The notes below the pieces were generated by a model that saw only the letters and a list, made by a program, of their open reading frames with translations, ran no database searches and had not been told where the DNA came from. DNA of 64,000 nucleotides, taken from contig CAYUSB010000006.1 in assembly GCA_964447205.1 (NCBI GenBank), positions 170,879 to 234,878 of the forward strand, in the 5' to 3' direction. Numbering within the stretch: position 1 is the first letter of the stretch; the number at the start of each line of letters is the position of its first letter. The position numbers and the translations under genes are program-made. Shown in pieces: positions 43,728 to 52,377 of the stretch. The stretch is from JAEUKH01 sp964447205. GTDB lineage: Bacteria > Myxococcota_A > Polyangia > Polyangiales > Ga0077539.

Positions 43728-44933
43728 ATGAACCTCCTCCCCGCCCGCAACACCGCCCGCCCCGGCGACGACCCCATCTTTGCGCTCAACCGCGAGGCCA
43801 CCCAACGCCGTGCCGCGGGCGAGCGCGTCATCAACGCCACGGTGGGAGCCCTCCTGGAGGACGACGGGTCTCTGGCGGTCCTGCCCACGGTGCTCGCGGC
43901 CCTGCGCGACACCCCCGACGCGAAGGCCGCGGGGTACGCCCCCATCGCGGGCCCGGCCGACTTTCACCGGGCTGTGATCGACGACCTCCTTGGGGGCACC
44001 CCCCTGGCCGACCAGGCCGTGGCCGTCTCCACCCCGGGCGGAACGGGGGCCCTGCGGCACGCCCTGAGCGTCTTCCTCGACCCGGGGCAGAGCCTGCTGA
44101 CCAGCAGCTTCTACTGGGGCCCCTACGCCACCCTCTGCGAGGAGAACAACCGCACCCTGACGACCTTCCCGATGTTCACCGAGGCCCTGGGCTTCGACGC
44201 GGAGGCCTTCGCCCGGTCCCTCGACGCCATGGCCCAGGCCCAGGGCCGGATCCTCGTGTTTCTCAACGACCCCTGCCACAACCCCACGGGCTACTCGATG
44301 ACCGAGGCCGAGTGGACGGCCGCGGCGGAGGCCCTGCGGGCGGTGAGCGCGCGGGTTCCGACGGCCATCGTGGCCGACGTGGCGTACCTGGCCTACGGGC
44401 GCGACCAGCGCTCGTTTCTGCGGCACCTGGGCCCTTTGACCGCGCGGGCCGCGGTCCTCTTCGCCTGGAGCGGGAGCAAGGCCTTCACCCTCTACGGCGG
44501 CCGGGTGGGGGCCCTCGTGGCTTGCACCGCCGACCCGGCCCAACGCGACGCCATCCACCGCGCCCTGAGCTTCGCCTGCCGCGGAACCTGGAGCAACTGC
44601 AACGCCGCGGGCATGCACGCCGTCACCCGCTGCCTCACCGATCCCGCCCTGCGCGCGGCCGTGTCCGAGGAGCGGGCCCGCCTGCGCGACCTGCTCGCGG
44701 CCCGGGTTACTGCCTTCAACGCCGCGGCGGCGGGCACGGGGCTGCGGTACCCGCGCTACGACGGGGGCTTCTTCGTGACGGTCTTCGCCAAGGACGCCCG
44801 CGACGCGGCCGAGCGGCTCAAGGCCCGGGGGGTCTTCGTCGTGCCGCAGCCGGGGGCCCTGCGGGTGGCCCTGTGCTCGGTGGCTGAGGGGGATGTTCCC
44901 GCCCTCGTGGAGGCCCTCGCCGCGGTGGTGTGA
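43728..44933 (+). CDS. Aromatic/aspartate-type aminotransferase (class I/II)
   Basis: A 401-aa fold-type I PLP aminotransferase from ATG 43728. Seen are substrate-binding Arg-loop INATVGALLEDDG, SSFYWGPYATLCEENNRTLTTF, the NDPCHNPTGYSM motif, DVAYLAYGRD and the PLP lysine in WSGSKAFTLYGGRVGA. It resembles the tyrosine/phenylalanine/aspartate transaminase group. Substrate not certain. Upstream sequence (from 43500) is an open frame extension without homology and is not included. Convergent with the radical SAM operon, 7 bp apart. Confidence 0.9.
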   Translation: MNLLPARNTARPGDDPIFALNREATQRRAAGERVINATVGALLEDDGSLAVLPTVLAALRDTPDAKAAGYAPIAGPADFHRAVIDDLLGGTPLADQAVAVSTPGGTGALRHALSVFLDPGQSLLTSSFYWGPYATLCEENNRTLTTFPMFTEALGFDAEAFARSLDAMAQAQGRILVFLNDPCHNPTGYSMTEAEWTAAAEALRAVSARVPTAIVADVAYLAYGRDQRSFLRHLGPLTARAAVLFAWSGSKAFTLYGGRVGALVACTADPAQRDAIHRALSFACRGTWSNCNAAGMHAVTRCLTDPALRAAVSEERARLRDLLAARVTAFNAAAAGTGLRYPRYDGGFFVTVFAKDARDAAERLKARGVFVVPQPGALRVALCSVAEGDVPALVEALAAVV

Positions 44934-44940
44934 GGGCCCC

Positions 44941-47199
44941 TCACCCCAGGATGGGCAGCCGTCGGGTCTCGGCCTTGCGGGCCACCGTAGCCGCCTCGTC
45001 CGGGGCCGTACGGGCCGCAACCACCGCCCGCCGCATCGCGACGTACAACACAGGGTCAAACCACTCCGTCCGCCACTGTCCCCCCTCCACCACGGCCCGC
45101 ACGAGGCGCTGCCCCTCCCCCATCTCATCCCGCACGGGGGCCACCACCACGGCCCCCTCGGGCAGGGCCGCCAACCACCCCGCGGGCAGGGCCTCCAGGG
45201 CAAACCCCACCGTCACCTTGCTCGGCCGACGCAGGGGCCACGCGTCCGGGTCGAGGGCATCGCCCGCCTGCACCGTGGCCACCCCCTCCAGGGAGCCCAA
45301 CAGCTCGCTCGCCCGGGCCGCAAGCCCCGGGTCGACCTCCAGCCCCGCGGCCCGCCCTCCTGGGCCTACCAGATGCGCCAGGAGGGCCGTCCCGTAGCCC
45401 GTGCCTGCTCCGAGATCGAGCACGGCGTCTCCGGGTTCGACCCCAAGGAGCGAGAAGCTCCGGGCGTAGGCGTGCATGGCCGACACCGTGGCCATCCCCG
45501 TGTCGTCGAGGGCCACGGGCTGGTCACGGGTGCTCGCCATCAGCGACTCCAGAGGGACAAACCGCTCGCGCCGCACCGACCGCAGGGCCTCCTCGATGCG
45601 CGCCCCGTCGGGGGTGGCCACATCGACCCGGGCGCTCTGCAGGGCCGAGGCCACCCACCGGGCCCGTACGGCCCGCAGGACCCTGCCCGTGTCCGTGTCG
45701 GCCGCGAGCCGCTGTCGCCCGGCCTTCGCCTGCCCGAGGTACCGCTGCCAGGCGTAGTACCGGTCGAGGTAGTGGGCCCGGGTGCGGGGGCTGAGCATGT
45801 CGCGTTGTTCGACCGCGGCCCGGTGGAAGTAGTCCCGGGCCTTGCCGCGGTAGACGAAGCGCTCGGGGATCTCGCGCAGGATGGGCCCGAGGAGCTCGTG
45901 CTGGAGGGTCTCGCGGCGTCGCCAGTCGAGGTCGGCCGAGGGGTCGACCCACTCGGAGAGAAACTCCGGGTCGCCGTCGTCCCACCACACGGGGCGGTGA
46001 AACCGCGTGCCAAACCGGGCCTCCCAGGCCCCCCGCTCGGCGTCGATGGGCGAGCCCGGGTAGAGCCGAAACGGGTCGACGCTGAGAAAACCCGTCGTAC
46101 CCCGGCGGTCGAGGAAGAGCTTGCGCATGTAGGCCGCGCTGCGGTGCATGCTCCCTTCGGTCTCGCCCGGGTGGCCGCAGATGACGTTGGCCCCCCAGGG
46201 GAGGTCGATCTCGCGGGCCCGGTCGGCCACGTGGAGCATCCGGTCGAGGTAGTCGTCGAGCCGACCGGCCTTGCGGATGGTGGCCAGAAGCTGCGGGTCG
46301 CCCGACTCGAGGCCAAACCCCAGGCCGCAGTTGGCCGCGGCGAAGAGGTCGAGGTCGGCGTCCTCGACGAGGTCGACCCGGATGAGGAGCCACAGCTTCT
46401 GGGCCCGGATGTCCTCGCGGGCGAGGCGGGTGAGAAACTCCCGGCGCCACGACACCTTCATGCCGAAGAGGGCGTCGGCGATGTAGACCGTCCACTGGGA
46501 CAGGTCGAGGAAGCGCCCGAGGGCCCGAAACTCCTCCACGGCTCGCTCGACGGAGTAGGCCCGCCAGGACACCTCGCGTTTCGCCCGCTCCATGCAGAAG
46601 GCGCAGTCGAAGGGGCAGCCCCGGGAGAGGTAGAGCTGGGTCTGCGAGGCCACCTTGCGGGCGACCCCCTGGTACCGCGCGAGGAAGCTCCAGTCGGTGA
46701 CCGGGAGGTCGTCAAGGACCTTGACGGGGGTGCTGTCCATCACCGCCCCGCGCAGGGGGGCTCCCCCGGCCACGGACTCGATGAGGGTGACCATGCTGTG
46801 CTCGGCCTCGCCGACGATGCAGACGTCGTAGGGCGAGCCGTCGTAGACCACGTCGTCGGGGCGGGCGCTGGCGTGGTAGCCCCCGGCCACGAGGAGGGCC
46901 TCGGGGTAGAGCTCGCGGGCGAGGGAGGCGAGGTGGAGGCACTTGAGGTGGTCGTACGAGCTGTAGACCCCGAGGGCCACGATGTCGTAGCCGGTCCCGT
47001 CGTCGCCGCGGAGCACCCGGGGGATGTCGACGGTGCCGCCCTGGAGGGCCGACTCGGCCACGAGGTCGATGACGGTCACGGCGGCCCCGGTGCGGTGGCG
47101 GAGCCAGGTGGCGAGGGTGACGAGTTGGGGCACCCCGAAGTTGCCCGCGGCGGCCCCGACGGTCCCGGGCCACAGGAGCAGGACGCGGACGGGCTTCAT
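44941..47199 (-). CDS. B12-type radical SAM enzyme fused to PCMT-like methyltransferase
   Basis: A 752-aa protein. Residues 1-150 look like a cobalamin-binding Rossmann domain (VRVLLLWPGTVGAAAGNFG, VALGVYSSYDHLKCL, LLVAGGYHA). The radical SAM core holds the 4Fe-4S cluster motif CPFDCAFC (Cys195, 199, 202) and FGLESGDPQ. The C-terminal ~220 residues are a protein L-isoaspartate methyltransferase-like domain (VRRERFVP, ATVSAMHAYAR, SAM loop VLDLGAGTGYG at 593-603). This fusion is typical of peptide maturation. The substrate is probably the P-x-P-C-L protein, whose gene overlaps by 4 bp (ATGA). No D-x-H-x-x-G cobalamin ligand is seen, so the cofactor may bind without a histidine ligand. Confidence 0.85.
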   Translation of the reverse strand: MKPVRVLLLWPGTVGAAAGNFGVPQLVTLATWLRHRTGAAVTVIDLVAESALQGGTVDIPRVLRGDDGTGYDIVALGVYSSYDHLKCLHLASLARELYPEALLVAGGYHASARPDDVVYDGSPYDVCIVGEAEHSMVTLIESVAGGAPLRGAVMDSTPVKVLDDLPVTDWSFLARYQGVARKVASQTQLYLSRGCPFDCAFCMERAKREVSWRAYSVERAVEEFRALGRFLDLSQWTVYIADALFGMKVSWRREFLTRLAREDIRAQKLWLLIRVDLVEDADLDLFAAANCGLGFGLESGDPQLLATIRKAGRLDDYLDRMLHVADRAREIDLPWGANVICGHPGETEGSMHRSAAYMRKLFLDRRGTTGFLSVDPFRLYPGSPIDAERGAWEARFGTRFHRPVWWDDGDPEFLSEWVDPSADLDWRRRETLQHELLGPILREIPERFVYRGKARDYFHRAAVEQRDMLSPRTRAHYLDRYYAWQRYLGQAKAGRQRLAADTDTGRVLRAVRARWVASALQSARVDVATPDGARIEEALRSVRRERFVPLESLMASTRDQPVALDDTGMATVSAMHAYARSFSLLGVEPGDAVLDLGAGTGYGTALLAHLVGPGGRAAGLEVDPGLAARASELLGSLEGVATVQAGDALDPDAWPLRRPSKVTVGFALEALPAGWLAALPEGAVVVAPVRDEMGEGQRLVRAVVEGGQWRTEWFDPVLYVAMRRAVVAARTAPDEAATVARKAETRRLPILG

Positions 47200-47684
47200 C
47201 CTTCCTCCTCCCCCTCGCCCTTGTCGCGTCGGAGGGTGAGGCAGGGCATGGGGGATACCCCGGGCCTGTCGGGCAGGGCCCGCATCCGCAGGCAGGGCTG
47301 GGGGGGAGTCCCCGCGTCGTAGGGCGGGGGGGCGAGGCAGGGTTGGGGCTGGGCGGGGGGCGGGTCGGGGTCGGGGTCGGGCATGGCCACGCTCAGGCAG
47401 GGGGCGGGCTCGGCCTCGACCGGCGGGAGAGGAGGCCCGGCGTCGACCGGGGTGGGCATGGGCGACAGGCAGGGCTGCGGCGGTGGGTTTGGGCGGTCGG
47501 GGACCACCGACAGACAGGGTTGGGGCCCGGGCCGGGAGCACCCCTCGCCCAGGGCCAGCCCCGCGAGGGCCGAGGCCATGAACACCGCACGCCGAGACAG
47601 GATCGCCCGGCGATCTTCGGCGGCCTCGTCGTCGTCGGGGTCGCGCGGGTCGCTCGGGTCGCGGGCGTTGGGCGGGGGGCTCAT
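47196..47684 (-). CDS. Repeat protein with six PxPCL motifs, candidate multi-core RiPP precursor
   Basis: A 162-aa protein from ATG 47684. An acidic N-terminus (about 25 residues) is followed by a Tat-like signal (SRRAVFMASALAGLALG) and a first cysteine at 49. Six copies of the motif P-[Q/A/M]-P-C-L-x then follow with Cys at 57, 72, 96, 116, 131 and 148, spaced 15 to 24 residues. Between them lie Pro/Asp-rich spacers (PDPDPDPP type), and the protein ends in a charged tail. The pattern is that of a multi-core substrate presented to modifying enzymes. It lies between the two radical SAM genes, overlaps the downstream one by 4 bp, and no homologue is recognised. An alternative is a Pro-rich anchor lipoprotein whose cysteines bind metal. 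Confidence 0.85.
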   Translation of the reverse strand: MSPPPNARDPSDPRDPDDDEAAEDRRAILSRRAVFMASALAGLALGEGCSRPGPQPCLSVVPDRPNPPPQPCLSPMPTPVDAGPPLPPVEAEPAPCLSVAMPDPDPDPPPAQPQPCLAPPPYDAGTPPQPCLRMRALPDRPGVSPMPCLTLRRDKGEGEEEG

Positions 47685-47723
47685 GACGCGGTGCTCCTCG
47701 GGGTCGGTGGGGGAAGGGCGGGC

Positions 47724-48839
47724 CTACGCGGTGGGCGGGGCCACGGGGCGACGTGCGAGGCGGCCGACGGGGACGAAGACCTCCCCCTCGCGTCGGGCGC
47801 GTTTGAGGGCTGCCCGGAAGTCGTCGTCGACGTGTTGGGCCACGAGGGGGTCGAGCCCGCGAGGGTCGCCGAGCACGGAGGCCGCCGCGGCCCCGCAGCC
47901 GCCGATGCAGGAGGTGCGGTGCTCGCACGGGGCGCAGAAGGCGGGGGTGACGTCGCGGTAGTGCATCACCGCGGGGGAGGTCACCATGGCGGCCACGGAC
48001 TCGGTGCGGACGTCGCCGAGGGAGGAGGTGTGCAGGGTGCAGTGCCGCAGCTCGCCGCGGGGGCCGAGGGAGAACTCCTGCATCTCCGTGCCGATGGGGC
48101 AGGCCGAGAAGCGGATGTGGGGGAAGGCCGCGGTGTCGATCACGCAGGGCGGGACGGGCATGGTGACCTGGAGGCGCATCCCGTGGTCGCGGCCGCGGAG
48201 CTCGCCTTGGGTGAGGGCCTCGACGAGGTCGGAGCGGGAGGGCAGGAGGGTGGCCACCTGCTCGGCGGCGAATCCCGCGGGGGAGTAGCGGGACAGGGCC
48301 ACGTCGTCGACCCCGAGGGAGCGCCACAGGTCGAGGATGTCGCCCACCTGTCGCGCGTTTTGCCGGGTGACCACGATGCTGCCGGTGACGTTGACCTTGT
48401 GGGCCTTCAGGGCCGCGATGCCGCGGAGGGTCTTGGCGAAGTGGTCGTGGCCGGTGCCGACGTGGGCCTCATGGCCGGCGGCGTCGGTGCCGTTGAGGGT
48501 CACCTGGATGAACAGGGGCCGAAACGGGGCCACCCGCGCGGCGAGGGCGTCGGTGATGAGGCCCCCGTTGGAGATGATGAGGGCCCGGAGGTTGTGCCGC
48601 TGGAGCAGGGCCATGACCTCGAAGAAATCGTTGCGGGCGAAGGGCTCGCCCCCGGTGAGGGTGACGTGGTCGAACTCCACCTCGGTGACGGCCCGCTCGA
48701 TGGCCCCGAGGAGCTCGGGGCTCGTGAGCGAGGGGACGCTCCCGGGCTCGGCCCGCCAGTCGTTGTAACAGTAGCCGCACCGCTGGTTGCAGTAGGCCGT
48801 GAGCTCGATGGCGAGCGCGTAGCGCTTGGGCCTGACCAT
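47724..48839 (-). CDS. Radical SAM/SPASM-type peptide maturase
   Basis: A 371-aa protein from ATG 48839 (GGGAAG eight bases upstream; an ATG at 48875 would add 12 residues). The radical SAM cluster is CNQRCGYC (Cys17, 21, 24), followed by VTLTGGEPFARNDF. The C-terminal half has seven cysteines (232, 247, 267, 302, 305, 311, 315) in a SPASM arrangement (ACPIGTEMQEF, CAPCEHRTSCIGGC) for auxiliary Fe-S clusters. SPASM proteins make thioether, C-C or decarboxylation changes in peptides. It ends 39 bp before the PxPCL gene, so the substrate is probably that protein. Confidence 0.85.
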   Translation of the reverse strand: MVRPKRYALAIELTAYCNQRCGYCYNDWRAEPGSVPSLTSPELLGAIERAVTEVEFDHVTLTGGEPFARNDFFEVMALLQRHNLRALIISNGGLITDALAARVAPFRPLFIQVTLNGTDAAGHEAHVGTGHDHFAKTLRGIAALKAHKVNVTGSIVVTRQNARQVGDILDLWRSLGVDDVALSRYSPAGFAAEQVATLLPSRSDLVEALTQGELRGRDHGMRLQVTMPVPPCVIDTAAFPHIRFSACPIGTEMQEFSLGPRGELRHCTLHTSSLGDVRTESVAAMVTSPAVMHYRDVTPAFCAPCEHRTSCIGGCGAAAASVLGDPRGLDPLVAQHVDDDFRAALKRARREGEVFVPVGRLARRPVAPPTA

Positions 48840-48902
48840 CCCGGGAGCTTCCCACGCCCGGCCGGGCGCGTCCATGGGGGGGCCGCGGCCCGCGTCCGAG
48901 GG

Positions 48903-51752
48903 TTACATCCCGGCTTCGATGCGGATGCGGCGCGCGTGTTGGGCCACGATGTCGGCCTCGCGCAGGGGGATCCGGTGCGAGCGGTTGGTGCGCCACAGCT
49001 CGGCCTCGTCGCGGTGGTGGGGCGACGCGGGGTCGATGCTCTGCCCGCCCGGCAGGGCGTTGTGGGCGATGGGGCCCGACGGGTCCATCTCGACGGTGAA
49101 GCGCTGCGAGGCTCCCGACCCGAAGCTGAAGTTGAAGCTCCCGGTGCTGGGCCCCGAGGCGTCGAGCACGTCGATCCCTCCCGGGCGCGGGAAACCCCGC
49201 GGGAACATCGGGTCCCCGCTGGCCGGGATCGACACCCCGGGCCCGAGCGGCGGGAAGAGCACGTTGAAGCGGATGGTGTGCTGGGCCCCCCAGCGCCACA
49301 TGTCGATGTCGGCCGCGGCGAAGACCCGTTCGAGCTCGGTGAGGGCCTCGTCGAGGGAGCGCACGAGGATGAGGTCGCGGGTCTCGGTGACGTCGGCCGT
49401 CCCGAGGTCGTCCCACAGGACGCTCTGTTGGGTCATGGGGTTGCGGGCCTGGAGCTGCCCCGGGTTGCGCAGGAGGTGAACGATCGTACGCAGCCGGTCC
49501 CAGCCGACGCTCACCCCGGGCAGGCTCAGGGCCGTGGCCTCGTCGTTGAAGGTGTTGGCCAGGAGGCGCACGACCCACCCGTGGAAGATCGAGGTGGCCG
49601 AGGCGTCGCGGCGTTGGGCCTCGGTGGCCTCTCCGACCCCGGAGGCCCCGTCGAGGCTCCAGGCCTGAAGGCGCGCGGCCGCGTCGCGGAGGCGAGCCTG
49701 GCGGGCCATGGTGGCCATGGCCAGGGGGGCGAGGTCGGGCTGCGAGGTCGGGTTGGCCCAGGCCATCTCCATCCGGCCCATGGCCTCCATGAGGAAGGGG
49801 CGGAGCTGGCCCCCGAGGAGGACGTGGGTGTCGGCCTGGATGGCCTCCATGTCCTCGCGGGTGGCCTGTTGGGGAGCGAGGGCCCCGAGGCGCTGGAGGG
49901 CTCGTTCCTGGCGGTACCCCGAGGCGAAGGCGCAGCCGAGGTAGACCGGGGCGTCGAAGGGGTTGTTGTCGAGGGTGACCCCGGACTGGTCGCCGTTGGC
50001 CGTGGCCAGGAAGGGGCGCTGGGGGGTGGGGGCCCCTTGGGGGATTTGTTCGGGCCGGAGGGTGCCGACCCACTCGGCGCTGCCGTCGCCGGGCAGGACC
50101 ATGCAGGGGTTGGTTCCCTCGGGGCGCATGGTGGGGTGCCACGTGAGGGCCCCCATGGCCCGGACGGGAATGACCGCGTGCGAGGCGTACCCGGTGTTGC
50201 CCTCGATGTCGGCCAGGACCCAGTTTTGGGCCCCCACCCCGAAGCGCTGCACGGCCTGTCGGGCCTCGGCCACGTTGGCCGCGTACGACACCCCGAGGAA
50301 GGCCGACAGGTCGGTCGTGGGCTGATGCCCCGTCCACTTGATGGACAGGGCCGTGGTGCCCTGCCGGGGCAGGATCATCCCGTCGCTGATGCGCGGAACG
50401 AGGGGCCCGTGGTGGGGCACGACCTCGATGCGGGCGTCGACGAAGCCTCCGCGGCCGTTGGAGACCCGCTCGGTGATGACCTGGATGGGCACGTCCATGC
50501 CGTTGAAGCGTACGGTGTCGGGCTGCCCCGCGGCCCCGGGGGTGATGGTCTCCTGGTAGACGTCCGTCACGTCGTAGCCGGCGGTGGTGACCCCCCAGGC
50601 CACGCGGGGGGTAAACCCGATGATGACCCCGGGGATGCCCGGGAAGGTCGTGCCGGCCACGTCCACCGCGTCGGGCCCCTCGGTGACCGTAAGATGAACC
50701 CCCCACCAGATGGCCGGGGAGGTGAGCCCGAGGTGGGGGTCGTTGGCGAGCAGGGCCCGGCCGTTGCGGGTGCCGCTGGGGGCGACGATCCAGTTGTTGC
50801 TGCCGCGGGTCTCGTCGCCGAGCATCTCGGCCCCGGCCTGGGTGAGGGCGAGGAAACGCTCGGCGTCGCGGAAGACCGAGCGGGCCACACGAGGCCGATG
50901 GGTCTCGGGGCGGTGGGTGAGGGGCTGCCCCGTCGCGCCGGGGAGGGTGCCGAGGAACTCCGGGACCACGATGGCGTCGGTGGGCGGGGCCCATCGCAGG
51001 ACGTCGAGGGTCATCCCGCGCCGCGCGGCCTGGGCGGGCTGCATCATGGGGTCGGCGGTGTCGAAGACCTCGCGGATGCGTTGGGCGGTGGCGCTGCGGC
51101 GGATGTCGTCGTTGGCATCGTACGAGAGCGAGTACGACTGGTAGCGGCCGATGACGAGGGCGTCGACGGGGGTCCAGTCGGCGGTGGTCTCGTCGACCAC
51201 GACGCTGCTGCCCTGGGGGAGCGAGACGGCCCCCGACCGGACCTGGGAAAGGTAGTGATTGACCCCCTGGGAGAAGCCTTCGAGCAGGGTGCGCTCGCGG
51301 CTCGGCCCGCCCGCTTCGAGTTGGGTCCACATGGCCTGGGCGGCCCGACGGAGCCCGAGCGTCCGGAACGACAGGTCGCTGTTGATGGCCCCCGCGTTGA
51401 GGGCCCCGAAGCGCTCGGCCAGGGTGCCCGAGGCGAGCCGGCGCAGGACGTCCATCTGGGCCATGCGATCGCGGGCCAGGAGATACCCCTGGGCCCGGGC
51501 CAGGTCGCGGAGGTTGCGGGCCCGGATGTGGGGCCAGCCCCAACGGTCGACCACCACGTCGACGGGGGCGTCGAGGTTGGGCAGCCGGAGCCGCTCGGCG
51601 ATGGGCAACTCCTCGATGCGGGTGGGCCCCGGGGCGTCGAGGGCCGGTCCTGTGTCAGAGACCATTCCGGCGTCGGGCGTCGGGGGGTTGTTGCTCGAAC
51701 AGCTCGTGAGGGCGACGAGCAAGCCTGGGGTCCACCATCGTGCGCGGGGCAT
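48903..51752 (-). CDS. Penicillin acylase family lipoprotein (Ntn hydrolase)
   Basis: A 949-aa exported protein. Signal MPRARWWTPGLLVALTSC has lipobox LTSC with the lipid-bearing Cys18. The penicillin-amidase fold is present: VVDRWGWPHIRARN and LARAQGYLLARDRM in the A subunit, and the autocatalytic nucleophile Ser318 in DETRGSNNWIVAPSGT with the following LLANDPHLGL. The family cleaves amide bonds of acylated substrates (beta-lactams, N-acyl homoserine lactones, lipopeptides). It lies 63 bp upstream of the radical SAM/SPASM gene on the same strand, so it may open the operon and process or detoxify the modified product (inference). Confidence 0.88.
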   Translation of the reverse strand: MPRARWWTPGLLVALTSCSSNNPPTPDAGMVSDTGPALDAPGPTRIEELPIAERLRLPNLDAPVDVVVDRWGWPHIRARNLRDLARAQGYLLARDRMAQMDVLRRLASGTLAERFGALNAGAINSDLSFRTLGLRRAAQAMWTQLEAGGPSRERTLLEGFSQGVNHYLSQVRSGAVSLPQGSSVVVDETTADWTPVDALVIGRYQSYSLSYDANDDIRRSATAQRIREVFDTADPMMQPAQAARRGMTLDVLRWAPPTDAIVVPEFLGTLPGATGQPLTHRPETHRPRVARSVFRDAERFLALTQAGAEMLGDETRGSNNWIVAPSGTRNGRALLANDPHLGLTSPAIWWGVHLTVTEGPDAVDVAGTTFPGIPGVIIGFTPRVAWGVTTAGYDVTDVYQETITPGAAGQPDTVRFNGMDVPIQVITERVSNGRGGFVDARIEVVPHHGPLVPRISDGMILPRQGTTALSIKWTGHQPTTDLSAFLGVSYAANVAEARQAVQRFGVGAQNWVLADIEGNTGYASHAVIPVRAMGALTWHPTMRPEGTNPCMVLPGDGSAEWVGTLRPEQIPQGAPTPQRPFLATANGDQSGVTLDNNPFDAPVYLGCAFASGYRQERALQRLGALAPQQATREDMEAIQADTHVLLGGQLRPFLMEAMGRMEMAWANPTSQPDLAPLAMATMARQARLRDAAARLQAWSLDGASGVGEATEAQRRDASATSIFHGWVVRLLANTFNDEATALSLPGVSVGWDRLRTIVHLLRNPGQLQARNPMTQQSVLWDDLGTADVTETRDLILVRSLDEALTELERVFAAADIDMWRWGAQHTIRFNVLFPPLGPGVSIPASGDPMFPRGFPRPGGIDVLDASGPSTGSFNFSFGSGASQRFTVEMDPSGPIAHNALPGGQSIDPASPHHRDEAELWRTNRSHRIPLREADIVAQHARRIRIEAGM

Positions 51753-51825
51753 GGCCGGGATTCAACCCCACCCTGCCCCCGGCGGCAACCACCCAGTGCC
51801 GCGGGGTGCTACCCCTCGGGGCACG

Positions 51826-52317
51826 ATGACCAATCCCGTGGAGGCCTTGGAGGCGTTGTTGGCGGAGGTTCCGGTGGCGAGCCTGGGGGTGTGGGAGGCC
51901 ACGGGGCCGGCGGTGTCGCTCGTGCCCTTCGTGCGAGGCCGCGGGCCCACGCGCCTGTGGACCCTCGTGAGCGAGCTCTCCCCCCACACGGCCGCCCTGC
52001 GCGCCGACCCGCGATGCGGGGTCCTCGTGAGCGAGGCCCCGCGCCCCGACGACCCCCGGAGCAACCACGCCCTCGTGCGCCTGTCCCTGCGCTGCACGGC
52101 CCGCTTCCTGTCGCGCGACGAGGGCCGGGCCGTGGGGGCCGAGGCCCTGTACCGCGCGCGGTTCCCCATCGCCGAGACCCTCCTGGGCCTCGGGGACTTT
52201 CACTGGGTCGAGCTCCGCCCCGAGCCCGAGGGCGGGCGCTTCATCCTGGGCTTCGGCCGCGCGTACACCGTGACCGGCCCCGACCTCGAGACCCTCACCC
52301 ACGACCGCGGCAAGTAG
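51826..52317 (+). CDS. Pyridoxamine-phosphate oxidase-like flavin-binding protein
   Basis: A 163-aa protein from ATG 51826. The split-barrel pattern (VASLGVWEATGPAVSLVPFV, RLWTLVSELSPHTAALRADP, VRLSLRCTARFL, YRARFP and FHWVELRPEPEGGRFILGFGRAYTV) matches the HugZ/PNPOx-related FMN-binding family, with YRARFP typical of HugZ. It could be a haem oxygenase-like or FMN reductase-type enzyme. Divergent from the acylase gene (73 bp). Confidence 0.75.
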   Translation: MTNPVEALEALLAEVPVASLGVWEATGPAVSLVPFVRGRGPTRLWTLVSELSPHTAALRADPRCGVLVSEAPRPDDPRSNHALVRLSLRCTARFLSRDEGRAVGAEALYRARFPIAETLLGLGDFHWVELRPEPEGGRFILGFGRAYTVTGPDLETLTHDRGK

Positions 52318-52377
52318 GGAGCCTGCGAAGGGCCCGCGCGATTGACGCCCCGGGCCTTCACCCCGCAAGATGACGGC

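Noticed and set aside
47200..48327. N-terminal extension (about 375 codons) of the B12-radical SAM frame
   Set aside because: It is antisense-like Pro/Arg-rich read-through across the repeat protein and SPASM gene; the true start is the ATG at 47199 overlapping the upstream stop.
47343..52373. 1676-codon plus-strand open frame across the radical SAM operon and acylase
   Set aside because: Antisense to four recognised genes and continues into the flavin-protein gene; no motifs.
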